Source: Torymus aiolomorphi | Taxonomy: Eukaryota; Arthropoda; Insecta; Hymenoptera; Torymidae | Length of the DNA: 64,000 nucleotides | Direction: 5' to 3' | NCBI GenBank assembly: GCA_036365515.1 | Contig: CM070876.1 | Location: forward strand, 101,432,310 to 101,496,309 | Part shown: piece by piece, positions 55,530-64,000 of the stretch | Position numbering within the stretch: the first letter of the stretch is position 1 | Layout: each line of letters opens with the position of its first letter | Program-made: the position numbers and the translations under genes | Notes under the pieces: model-generated | The model's input: the letters and a program-made list of their open reading frames with translations, nothing else | What the model was told of the DNA's origin: nothing | The model's database searches: none

Positions 55530-55790
55530 CTTTGCAAACGCTCCCCTCGTAGGAACGTGAAGACTCGCAAACAGACTAACTATAAAACTATTAATGAAAT
55601 AATTTTTAAACCCGAGTAGGCGAGGAAAGCCAGTTCCACGTAGGAAAGTGAAGGCACGCAGACACGCTACATATAAAATTATCAATAAAATAATTTCTAC
55701 ACCCAAATTGATGGAAGAAGCTAGCTCCATGCAGATAGGTGGAGGCACGTTGATGCGCTATCGACGACATAATTTAGTAATAGAAAATGA
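55530..55790 (-). repeat. ~90-bp tandem repeat, three diverged copies
   Basis: Repeated blocks such as CGTAGGAA(C/A)GTGAAG, ATAAAA(C/T)TAT(T/C)AAT and AATAATTT at about 55550, 55645 and 55730. An open minus-strand frame (55413-55748) reads through it and is probably spurious. Confidence 0.7.
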
Positions 55791-55899
55791 AAAATATCTT
55801 TATATTACATAAATAATATCATAAAATTTCTTGAAAGACAACGTTTCTCGTATATAATTTATCGTTGTAATTTTTATTTTCTTCATTTACTGTAACTAA

Positions 55900-58187
55900 A
55901 GCTTTCGAAAGTTAAATTTCGATGTTGCATTGAAAGAGCAATGTGTAATTGACCGTGACTGAAATGAGAACATGGAAGGTATACTCCACATGTATAAATG
56001 TTTAACCTTGAAATTTATTTATTGTCATTTGTAACATTGTACCTTACTTTTCTCTGGTAACAACGCACAATTTATTTATAGTTGCAGGATCCGCAGGTGG
56101 GAGGTCGATTTCTGTGCCGAGAGGAAATGTAGGAAAAAGGGCGCTCGAATATAGAACACTCACGAATTGCAATAGACTTTACTTTTATTCATATCATCAA
56201 AGACAATAGATTACCCGGCAAATATAACGGCAATTCGCGTCACGCTATGCACGGCGGTGTGCGGCCTCGGTATCGAAGTCCAAAGACTCCGCTCTCTAAA
56301 CAAGGCGATCGCCGTGCGCTACCGATTACTCGGCGCTAATCGGTGATACAAGCCCTAACTCACTATATAAGCGCGCGCGGGCCACAATGAGGTCAGGCAT
56401 ACGTGGTACTCGCCTGTCTCGGAGAGGGACGCTGCCACGGAGCTGGGCTGCCGTCGCTCGCCGCTCCGCTGTCCTGACGCTTTCGACTGCTGCTGGCGCT
56501 GGGGCATCCCCTCAGGCGATGGTGACTGCACGGCCTGGCTGTCCGGCAGAGGCAGCTACTGATCGAAGCGTCGGCGGCAGCTTATGGTAGAGGCATCCGA
56601 GAAGCGTCGCTGCCCTGTGCTTGGCGTGGTCTTCTGTCGCCACTGCTCCTTCCTCGATGGTGTGTGCGAGACGATCCTTGGGCCAAGACCTTTTTGCGGC
56701 TAACCGCAGACGCCATGACGAGACTGCCGGCCCTTAATGCTAATTGCCGCGCAACACCTCGCGCTTCATCGATGTTGGCTCTCTTCTCTCGCTTCCCTTT
56801 TTCTCGCTCTTACGTGTGTCTCCGTGATCTACGCGTCGTCTTCTCCGCAACGCTGCCAATTCCTCAAAATAAATACACCGTGTGTAGGCACGGACTGTGG
56901 TCATAACGGGCGCTATGACTCGAGGCTCGACTCGACAAAGGCACAGCCTGCTGGTGTGCTTCTCGTCACACATTGCAAATCCTAATCTAACAGGAAATTT
57001 GTTATTTGAAATGGAATTTCATCTTGCGATGATAATAAGTTCATTCGTGGTATTAAAACTTTCTCCGCCTTTTTAGTGCCGCTAATAATTTTTGCAGATA
57101 TCGATAACTGTAACATTTTTTCTATTTTTGAATGGTATCCATTATAAAGTCCATCTTTTAAATTAACGTTTCTTAATAATATAGCTATAGCACCAATTTT
57201 TAATTGTAATTTATGTTGTGGAAATCCATTAGGTGTTAAAAAATTTATAAATTCTGCAGGCATAACTTCTTCTAAATTAGCATTATTATCATCTTGTACT
57301 AGATCCACACTAATATATTCTTTTACATCACCTTCCATTTTTGATAATATTTCATTATTTATAGTAAGTAAATAGAAGAAAGAGTACATCAATATTTTTT
57401 GGAGACAAAATTAATCCATTTTCAAAATCAATATCACTTTAATCATCATAAATTGCATTTACAATAGCATAAGTACATAATATTTCTTTGGATCCTTCAA
57501 TTATTTCATTATTTTCAAACTTACTATATTACTTGACTATATTCAATCTCCGATATTCAAAAGCAATTGTTTGAATTCGTTTTCATATTGATTTACTTTC
57601 AAATTTTCTTAAGATCATTTGCTTAAATTTATTCCATAGTTTAGTATTTTTAGTGCAATTTTCTATAATATGAGTTCTACTTCCATGTTTCACCACTGGT
57701 AAAGTTTCTCTAAAATTACCCGAAACTATTATTATTTTACCTTAACATATTTCATTGCGATTACATAAATCACAAAACAATCGATCAACTGGTTCCAAAG
57801 AATATTTATTTGATTATTAAATCAAATAAATCATCATCATGTAATATTAATTACAAATAGAATAATAATTTATCAAATAAATTATTATCTTGTAATATTA
57901 ATTACAAGTAATTTTTTCTGTTATGTTTAAAGGAAATTTGAAAGCCATCTGTGATGTTATACACATCTATTAGTAAATTAGCTGCTATTCCGGTCCATGT
58001 AACTGATAATACAGAAATACGAAATTTTGTTAACTATGTTATTATTGAATTTAATAAGTAACTTTTTCCACTAACTACTGGGCCATTAATAAATACACAC
58101 TTACTCACTTCATTAATGCCGTTAATACAGTTAATACATTCATGTATATAATTAAATATTTCACGTTGTTATATTGATAACATCGGT
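55900..58187 (-). pseudogene. Helitron helicase remnant (third copy), split by a solo LTR
   Basis: Minus-strand Pif1/RecD-type helicase of the Helitron family. It starts near 58187 at the edge of the downstream transposon and soon gives a Walker A, FINGPVVSGKSYLL (about 58080), with the lysine intact. 57392-56982 is open with EFINFLTPNGFPQHKLQLK, the 2B-like C-terminal segment, and NVNLKDGLYNG. After a frame slip it reads FPVRLGFAM. There a 941-bp LTR is inserted; on its other side the same gene resumes as MTINKFQG and then FSHGQLHIALS-like text (about 56029-55920). Many stops and shifts; inactive. It would unwind DNA during rolling-circle transposition. Confidence 0.8.
56030..56970 (+). mobile_element. 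Solo LTR, 941 bp, with 4-bp target duplication CATT
   Basis: Begins TGTAACATTG and ends TCGTCACA (TG...CA), flanked on both sides by CATT (56026-56029 and 56971-56974). Removing it rejoins the helicase text FPVRLGFAM with TINKFQG, which fixes the boundaries. Plus orientation is suggested by a TATA box (CTATATAAGCG, about 56362) and a poly-A signal (AATAAA, about 56868). It is GC-rich compared with its surroundings. A 4-bp duplication fits a Ty3/gypsy-type LTR. It differs from the LTRs at 5.9 and 17.3 kb. Confidence 0.8.
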
Positions 58188-58977
58188 ACACAAAAAAAAA
58201 GTGGTCTGTACTTTTGACCAGACCCACCTATCTTCATGTATTTTTTCGCGCTGAATTCGAATGTAGAGTTCATTTAAGCCCTACACCTCGAGATTTTGAG
58301 TAAATTGCAAAAAACTGCCGAAAATTGCGAAAAATCGCAAAAAGTAGCCAAAAATCACTTTAGTGAGTACGAGAAAATTCTGAAGAAATTTTTGTTTACC
58401 CGGATTAAGGGAGTTTCTTGTGAAATTTTTCGTGCTGAATCCGAATCTGAAGTCCCTTTAAGCCCTACACCTCGAGATCTTGAGTAAATTGCAAAAATCA
58501 GCTAAAAATGACCAAAAAACGCGAAAAATCGCTTTAATACGAGCGAGAAAATTATGAAAAAATTTCTCTGACCTGGATTAAAGATGCTTCTTGTATATTT
58601 TGATGCGCTGAACTCGTTTTTGAAGTTTCTTAAATTCAGTCACTTAGCGATATTGCCAAAACCGTGAAAAGTAGCTAAAAAAAGCGAAAAATCGAGAAAA
58701 TTTGAAAAATTTGGAAAACAAAAAACTAGAAATCATGTATAGCACAAAATCTGGAACTAATTTTGCTCTTATATTTTTTTCTCTTGTAGCGAACTCTTTT
58801 CTCTTCAAATGACCTATGCAACGGGTTTCTTTTTCTCTTTTTTGTATTCTGATTCGTTTTTCTCTTGGGCGTCCAACAGAAATCTACCACCATGTTAACA
58901 TCCCATCTTCCTTAGTATAGTTTTTCTATTTCGCAAAATGAGCGTGTAGTTTGAAATTCATCAAGCAGCCTAACTCT

Positions 58978-60340
58978 TTATAATTTTTTCAACAAGTCTT
59001 CAACCAAATTCTGGTAGTCATCACACTTCTCATTTCCTAAGAACTTCTGAGAGGCATTTTTGAAACTTTGCCATGCCGCTTTTTTGGAGCCGTTCATGTG
59101 CTTTATGAAATTTTTGTCTTGAAAAAGAGTGCGAATTTGGGGGTCATCGAAAATACCTTCTTTCAATTTTGCATCACTTATCGCTAGAAACTTGACTCCT
59201 AAATATTCGAAACAATCATCTTTGTTTAGAGCTTTGTCAAATGACTTCATAAGACAAAGCTTGATATGAAGCGGTGGTAGCAAAATATTTGAAGGATCAA
59301 CCGACAGGCTGTGGCTGCTGTTCCTCGTCGCTAGATGAAACTCCGTTCCCTTTGGCCATTCTTTCTGTTTGTAGTGATGTTTTCTGTCTCTGCTATCCCA
59401 CAGGCATAAGAAGCAGGGATTCTTTGTAAAACCTGATTACTGGCCTAGAATTCTCGAAAGTCTTTCGTTGAGTGAGCTATCGGAATAAGTGCATATGTGT
59501 TCCCATTATGAAGCATCACAGCTTTGAGACTTCGTTTTGAAAAATCAATGAAAAGTCTCCAATCTTCATCCTTAAAAGTGTTCGGTTTTAATTCATCAGC
59601 CAACCCTTTTACATCCGAACAAAAAACTAATGAATTCTCCTCATTTTTCGTGAAAAATTTGCGAAATTCCTTTTCTCTATCACAATAAACGTAAGCTTTG
59701 GTTCCTTTTGACAAAAAATTTTTCTTCTTTAGTGCAGCGGCAAGATATTCAGCTCCATCTTTGGGTAGACCCAAATCTCGTATGAGATCGTTCAACTCCT
59801 GTTGGTTGGAAGTTTGAGGGACATTCGGCTCACCTGCTGGTAAGTATTCGTCGTCCTCGCTATCATTTTCACATTCCTCCTCGGAGATCTTGTTAACTTG
59901 CATTTCTTCCTCCCGAGAATGGTCTATATCCATTTGTTAAATAGAGATTGTTTCATTTACGCCTGCTATTTTTTCCGGTTTTGCAACTGAAGATATGTTA
60001 GCGTAAGAAATGTTAGCTTTGTTAGTTAAATTGAAACCTTCGATTTCTGTCATACAAAAATAGCAGTTTTCTCGGCATGATGGTGCAGACCATATTATCG
60101 GTTTCGTAAATCTGAGCTGCCCGGTTTTTTTAGTGTTACCCCATCGCACTAACATCGTGTAACACGAGCCACAAATTATATGTGGAATCCAATTAACATC
60201 CTGGTTGGCAAATTGCCAAGCCAAAGTAATCATGGTAAACAGATATCATCTTTTTAGTTAAAGATATCCAATATTTTGAAACTTCAATTTCACCATGAAC
60301 AAAACAAAACGGATCACAACTTTTATCACACTCGTGTGAG
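58978..60340 (-). pseudogene. Unknown-family transposon protein, left (minus) copy
   Basis: Frames from 5' to 3': 60233-59937 (WIPHIICGSCYTMLVRW, then SAPSCRENCYFCMTEIEGFN, with paired CxxC zinc-binding steps), 59933-59445 (ELNDLIRDLGLPKDGAEYLA, then LVFCSDVKGLADELKP and LFIDFSKRSLKAVMLHN) and 59283-58978 (LPPLHIKLCLMKSFDKAL, GIFDDPQIRTLFQD). It shows the N-terminal part that copy 1 has lost, with a zinc-binding head and an acidic linker. The GD-K/CxxC middle is broken, and the final RFHQD block is missing. Confidence 0.75.
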
Positions 60341-60344
60341 CCTG

Positions 60345-60594
60345 TAACCAGGGCACCTCCACGTGGTGATGGTGGGCAACAGATACGTCTGGCAGAGTCT
60401 CTGTGTTAACGGCGTTTTCGTCGTCATAGCAAGCACAAACCAGTGCTTTACGATGCAGAGACTCGGAACCCCAGTATCGGCGGCTGGTCAGGGTGAGAAA
60501 GCGGGCCCGCAGGCGTCGTCATCAAGCAATGTGCATTAAGCACATTGGTGGGTGAATTGTCCTTTGTAGAGTATAATACTACAAAAAATAACTG
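60345..60594. other. ~250-bp unrelated insert at the centre of the inverted pair
   Basis: GC-richer than its surroundings (CACCTCCACGTGGTGATGGT, GGGCCCGCAGGCGTCGTC). It lacks an inverted partner, while sequence on both sides (ACACTCGTG and its inverse CGAGTGTG) is mirrored. It could be a short retroelement or SINE piece. No poly-A tail or promoter box is certain. Confidence 0.5.
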
Positions 60595-60710
60595 ATACGA
60601 GTGTGATAAAAGTTGTGATACGTTCTATTTTGTTTGTGGTTACTTTGAAATTTCTAGATATCGTAGATCTATGTCTACTAAAGTAAGATCTCTTTACAGT
60701 AAGGCTTCGG

Positions 60711-61530
60711 TTTAGAAGTTCCCAACCAGGATGTTAATTGGATTCCACATTTAATTTGCGGCTCGTGTTATACGATGTTAATGCGATGGGATAACACTAA
60801 AAAACCGAGCAGCTGAGATTTACGAAACCGATGATATGGTCTGCACTATCATGCCGAGAAAACTGCTATTTTTGTATGACAGACATCAAAGGTTTCAATT
60901 TAACTATCAAAGCTAACATTTCTTACGCCAACGTATCTTCAGTCGCAAAACCTGAAAAAATAGCAATCGTGAATGAAACAATCTCTACTGAACATATGGT
61001 TGCAGACCATTTTCGGGGGGGAAGAATAAATGGAATTTAACGAGATCTCCGAGGAGAAATGTGAAAATGATAGGGGGGACGACGAATACTTACCAGTAGG
61101 TGATGCGAATGTTCCTCAAACTTTCAACCAGCAGGAGTTGAACGATCTCATATGAGATTTGGGACTATCCAAAGGTGGAGCTGAATATCTAGCAGCTACA
61201 CTAAAGAAGAAAAATTTGCTGTCAAAAGGAACAAAAGCTTACGTTTATCGTGATAGAGAAAAGGAGTTTCGCAAATTTTTCACCAAAGATGAGGAGAATT
61301 CTTTAGTTTTTTGTTCGGATGTAAAAGGATTGATTGGTGAATTAAAACCGAGCACTTATACGGACGAAGAGTGGAGACTTTTCATTGATTCTTCAAAAAG
61401 AAGTCTCAAAACTGTGATGCTTCATAATGGGAACACATATGCACCTATTCCGATAGCTCACTAAACAAAACTCAAAGAGACGTACGAGAATTTGCAGATA
61501 GTTTTGGAGAAAATAAACTAAACGCTTCTG
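60711..61530 (+). pseudogene. Unknown-family transposon protein, right (plus) copy
   Basis: Mirror of 60233-59445: SALSCRENCYFCMTDIKGFN (60831-61040), a diverged acidic linker, LSKGGAEYLAATLKKKNLLS (from 61159) and LVFCSDVKGLIGELKP, ending PIAH with a stop at 61462, after which KLKETYENLQIVLEKI continues the family text in frame. Similarity ends by about 61530. It carries a TGA in the linker (about 61153) and lacks the entire C-terminal half. Confidence 0.75.
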
Positions 61531-62221
61531 GCAGAAATTACTATGACGATCAATCGGTAAAGGCAAATAAATGAAAATAAAAAAGAAAACATAAAAGCAA
61601 AGAAAAATAAGCTGTGCGTTATTATAAGAATAAATTAGACACCGAATAATTGATAGGATACAAGTATTCTATCTCGGTAAACGTTGCGGGAGAAAAAAAA
61701 CGTGGACCGGGCTCACGAACTATACACAGGTACCGTCTCCTACATGAGAGTGTAAAGATATCGTCACATGTATGGAGACACACACAAGAAAAGCTACGTG
61801 GCCCACTCAACTACATACAAAAGGGGCAGCAACAGTGCAGCCGGCAGAGAGAGCACGCAGATACTCACGGAACGAAGGCGCAAGGAGGTAAAAGCGCAAA
61901 CTCGGCTGAAAAAATCACTGCTCGACTAGAATGCCGTAAATTTATGAACGGAGTATTATAAATGAACAACTGATAATCCCAAAAAATTAACTAGCGATAC
62001 TCGCTATAGTTAAACATATAGTAGGTTTCAAAAAAAGGTTTTTCTAGTAATTCCTGATGACAAGACGTAATTCGGTTATAGCATTGTAAAACTATAAAGA
62101 ATTTGATATTGTCTTAAATGCAATTTTTTACCAGGTTTGCTCGCTACAATTGCGGACAATTCAGATTATGTCCACTAACAAAGAGACAAGCCACAAATAC
62201 CGTGAAAATAATCAATTTACT
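61531..62221. other. No gene recognised
   Basis: Open frames on both strands between 61622 and 61961 overlap each other and have no domain. CTAGCGATACTCGCTATAG near 61991 is a short imperfect palindrome. Confidence 0.45.
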
Positions 62222-63095
62222 AAGTAGTGAAATGATAACACAGCAAATGTGGGAGGACAACCCAAGGCTTAAATAAAAACTCCTTTAGTTAATTTTTTTC
62301 CATAAATACCGGCAACGTTTCGTCCCTGGTATGGGACCTCTTCAGGCCTTTATTAAAAACTAATAAAAATTATAATTGTATAGTAATGTTTTCACAATAA
62401 ATATGGATGTTATAAACTTTGTTATTGTATAAAAGTCAAAAAATTAATGGTCATACCATAATACTTAAATAACTAATATCACATCAGAGACGAATACGTC
62501 TCTATCGTCGTACGCGTTTTCAGTCTATGGCAGTCATATAATAGATGTAAGTATGTAACAGAGTCAACGCAGGCGGAGATACCCGAAGGTACCCGAACTT
62601 ACTTAAATAGATATTTAAATAAATCAGATTCCTAAGTATAACTATGCTCTGTTTGAAATTTCTCTTTGTTTGTGTGAAGGTGTTCTATTATGGCTTTCTA
62701 TGTATACGTGAATAAGTAAGTTCGGGTGCCTTCGGGTATCTCCGACTGCGTTGACTCTGTTACATACTTACATCTATTATATGACTGCCATAGACTGAAA
62801 ACGCGTACGACGATAGAGACGTATTCGTCTCTGATGTGATATTAGTTATTTAAGTATTATGGTATGACCATTAATTTTTTGACTTTTATACAATAACAAA
62901 GTTTATAACATCCATATTTATTGTGAAAACATTACTATACAATTATAATTTTTATTATTTTTTAATAAAGGCCTGAAGAGGTCCCATACCAGGGACGAAA
63001 CGTTGCCGGTATTTATGGAAAAAATTAACTAAAGGAGTTTTTATTTAAGCCTTGGGTTGTCCTCCCACATTTGCTGTGTTATCATTTCACTACTT
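62222..63095. repeat. 874-bp foldback element with hammerhead-like core on each arm
   Basis: Inverted arms of about 385 bp (62222-62608 and 62712-63095) around a unique loop of about 100 bp. Near-perfect identity of arms. Each arm holds CTGAAGAGGTCCC-ATACCA-GGGACGAAACGTTGCC, the same layout as the foldback at 30.5 kb. No coding capacity; the outer edges are AAGTAGTGAAATGATAACAC and its inverse. Confidence 0.9.
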
Positions 63096-63445
63096 GTTAA
63101 TATGGAGAGGAATATCAATACTTATAATCAATTTACTGTTATAGGAATATAATCATTGACAAATCTGTTAGAATCTAACACAGTTGCCTTTACAATTATG
63201 TTTGTATGTAAAATAATTCTGCGCGAATTTCACCTTTTCCATTTTTACTGAAATATCAAGACAAGACAATTTTAGCCGTCTTAAGATTTTTTTTAGACAA
63301 AAATTTTTTGAATGTCTTGAGAAAAATTATTTTGTATCGTGCATATTGTGCGTTTTTGCTTCCTCCTAGAGGAAGCTTTGAGATAGTAATTTTTTGAGTT
63401 GTTGTAAAAACATTTTATAATTGATATTCGAGGTGTTAGGAATCA
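63096..63445. other. No gene recognised
   Basis: AT-rich sequence between the foldback and the GT tract; CTTCCTCCTAGAGGAAG (63360-63376) is a small perfect hairpin. Confidence 0.5.
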
Positions 63446-63472
63446 AAATACATGATTTTTGAAAAATGTCTG

Positions 63473-63886
63473 TATGGATGTGCGTGCGTGGGTGCGTGCG
63501 TGCGTGCGCGTGCGTATGTGTGTGCGTGCGTGCGCGTGCGTATGTGTGTGTGTGTGCGCGTGCGGATGTGTGTGTGTGTGTGCGCGTGCGTATGTGTGTG
63601 TGTGCGTTGCGTGTGTGTGTGTGCGTGCGTGCGCGTGCGTATGTGTGTGTGTGTGTGTGCGTGCGTATGTGCGTGCGTGCATGCGTGCGTGCGCGTACGT
63701 ATATGTGTGCGTGCGTGCGCGTGCGTATGTGTGTGTATGGGTGCCCGTGCGTATGTGTGTATGTGCGTTGTGTGTGCGTGTGCGTGTGTGCGTGTACGTG
63801 TGCGCGTTGCGTGTGTGCGTGTGCGTGTGCGCGTGCGCGTGTGCGTGCGTGTGTGTGTGTGCGTGTGCGTGTGTGCGTGTGTGTGC

Positions 63887-63917
<31 letters not shown>

Positions 63918-63942
63918 TGTATGTGTGTGTCTGTGTGTGTAC
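63473..63942. repeat. GT/GC-rich microsatellite
   Basis: About 470 bp of TG with CG, TA and CA variants (GTGCGTGCG, GTGTGTATG), ending in a GCGCGCGC block and (GT)n. Alternating purine-pyrimidine throughout, so prone to Z-DNA. Cys/Val and Thr/His open frames are artefacts. Confidence 0.95.
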
Positions 63943-64000
63943 GCCTCGATCTCAGCTTCTACTAGATCGATTTTAACCGGACAGGTCTCATTCTTTTTGC

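Larger units (their letters stand above)
58188..61640. mobile_element. Inverted pair of unknown-family transposon copies (copy 2)
   Basis: Starts with CACAAAAAAAAAGTGGTCTG at the edge of the Helitron helicase. A tandem region of about 180 bp units (58230-58700) repeats CTGAAT(T/C)CGAAT and CCTACACCTCGAGAT, analogous to the arrays in copy 1. Coding remnants run 60233-58978 on the minus strand and 60711-61530 on the plus strand, facing away from a central insert (about 60345-60594). The plus arm lacks the C-terminal coding part and I find no matching right end. Confidence 0.7.

Noticed and set aside
56387..56985. Plus- and minus-strand frames of 67-82 codons
   Set aside because: Contained in or straddling the GC-rich solo LTR; the boundaries shown by the helicase and target duplication explain the region.
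57841..57925. Pair of AAATCAAATAAATCATCATC/TAATATTAATTACAA blocks as a regulatory element
   Set aside because: A small AT-rich duplication inside the decayed helicase; no evidence of function.
63443..63976. Cys/Val-rich and Thr/His-rich open frames of up to 174 codons
   Set aside because: Products of alternating GT/GC repeats; open in several frames at once and without any non-repeat segment.

Overview
This is eukaryotic, AT-rich intergenic DNA that looks like an insect genome; a hymenopteran is plausible but not shown. The evidence is the transposon set (Helitron, errantivirus-like LTR element, IS630/Tc1/mariner, pogo-like, piggyBac-type MITE, Maverick/Polinton), GT-AG introns, long TA/CA/GT microsatellites, and stray exons of eukaryotic genes. 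I see no intact host gene. Almost every coding segment is transposon- or endogenous-virus-derived, and nearly all carry frameshifts, stops or lost catalytic residues.

Layout. 1-2,084: Helitron replicase remnant on the minus strand. 2,690-3,090: G-rich 10-bp minisatellite. 3,960-4,420: 70-bp tandem repeat. 4,397-5,910: second Helitron remnant (plus), cut by a 12-kb LTR element (5,911-17,876) with gag-like, coiled-coil and env-like ORFs but no recognisable pol. 17,877-23,002: giant palindromic DDE transposon carrying two opposed transposase genes, each broken differently. 23,090-28,965 and 36,470-38,045: one decayed Maverick/Polinton on the minus strand, with polB (spliced 5' end), packaging ATPase, integrase with chromodomain, penton, minor virion protein, major capsid protein, a conserved unknown protein and the protease start. 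It is split by 7.5 kb holding a tRNA-like sequence, a foldback and a pogo-like transposon. 38,750-40,003: divergent plus-strand ORFs with coiled coils and a LIM-like zinc finger. 41,653-41,766: isolated MutS-homologue exon. 43,214-46,242: palindromic transposon of a dispersed arthropod family of unknown catalytic type. 46,707-47,110: joined exon fragments of the RNA polymerase III second-largest subunit. 47.2-54.4 kb: AT-rich DNA with tandem repeats and a piggyBac-type MITE. 55.9-58.19 kb: third Helitron remnant (helicase part), cut by a 941-bp solo LTR with a 4-bp target duplication. 58.19-61.53 kb: second inverted pair of the unknown transposon family. 62,222-63,095: foldback. 63,470-63,940: GT-rich microsatellite.

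How it fits together. The window records nested insertion: Helitrons were hit by LTR elements and by the unknown-family transposon, the Maverick by a pogo-like element and a foldback. Two patterns stand out. Large palindromes recur, made of whole transposons fused head to head. Three otherwise unrelated repeats (30.5, 42.5 and 62.3 kb) share a CTGAAGA-hairpin-GAAAC core resembling a hammerhead ribozyme. All family calls come from reading translated motifs by eye; no database search was possible.
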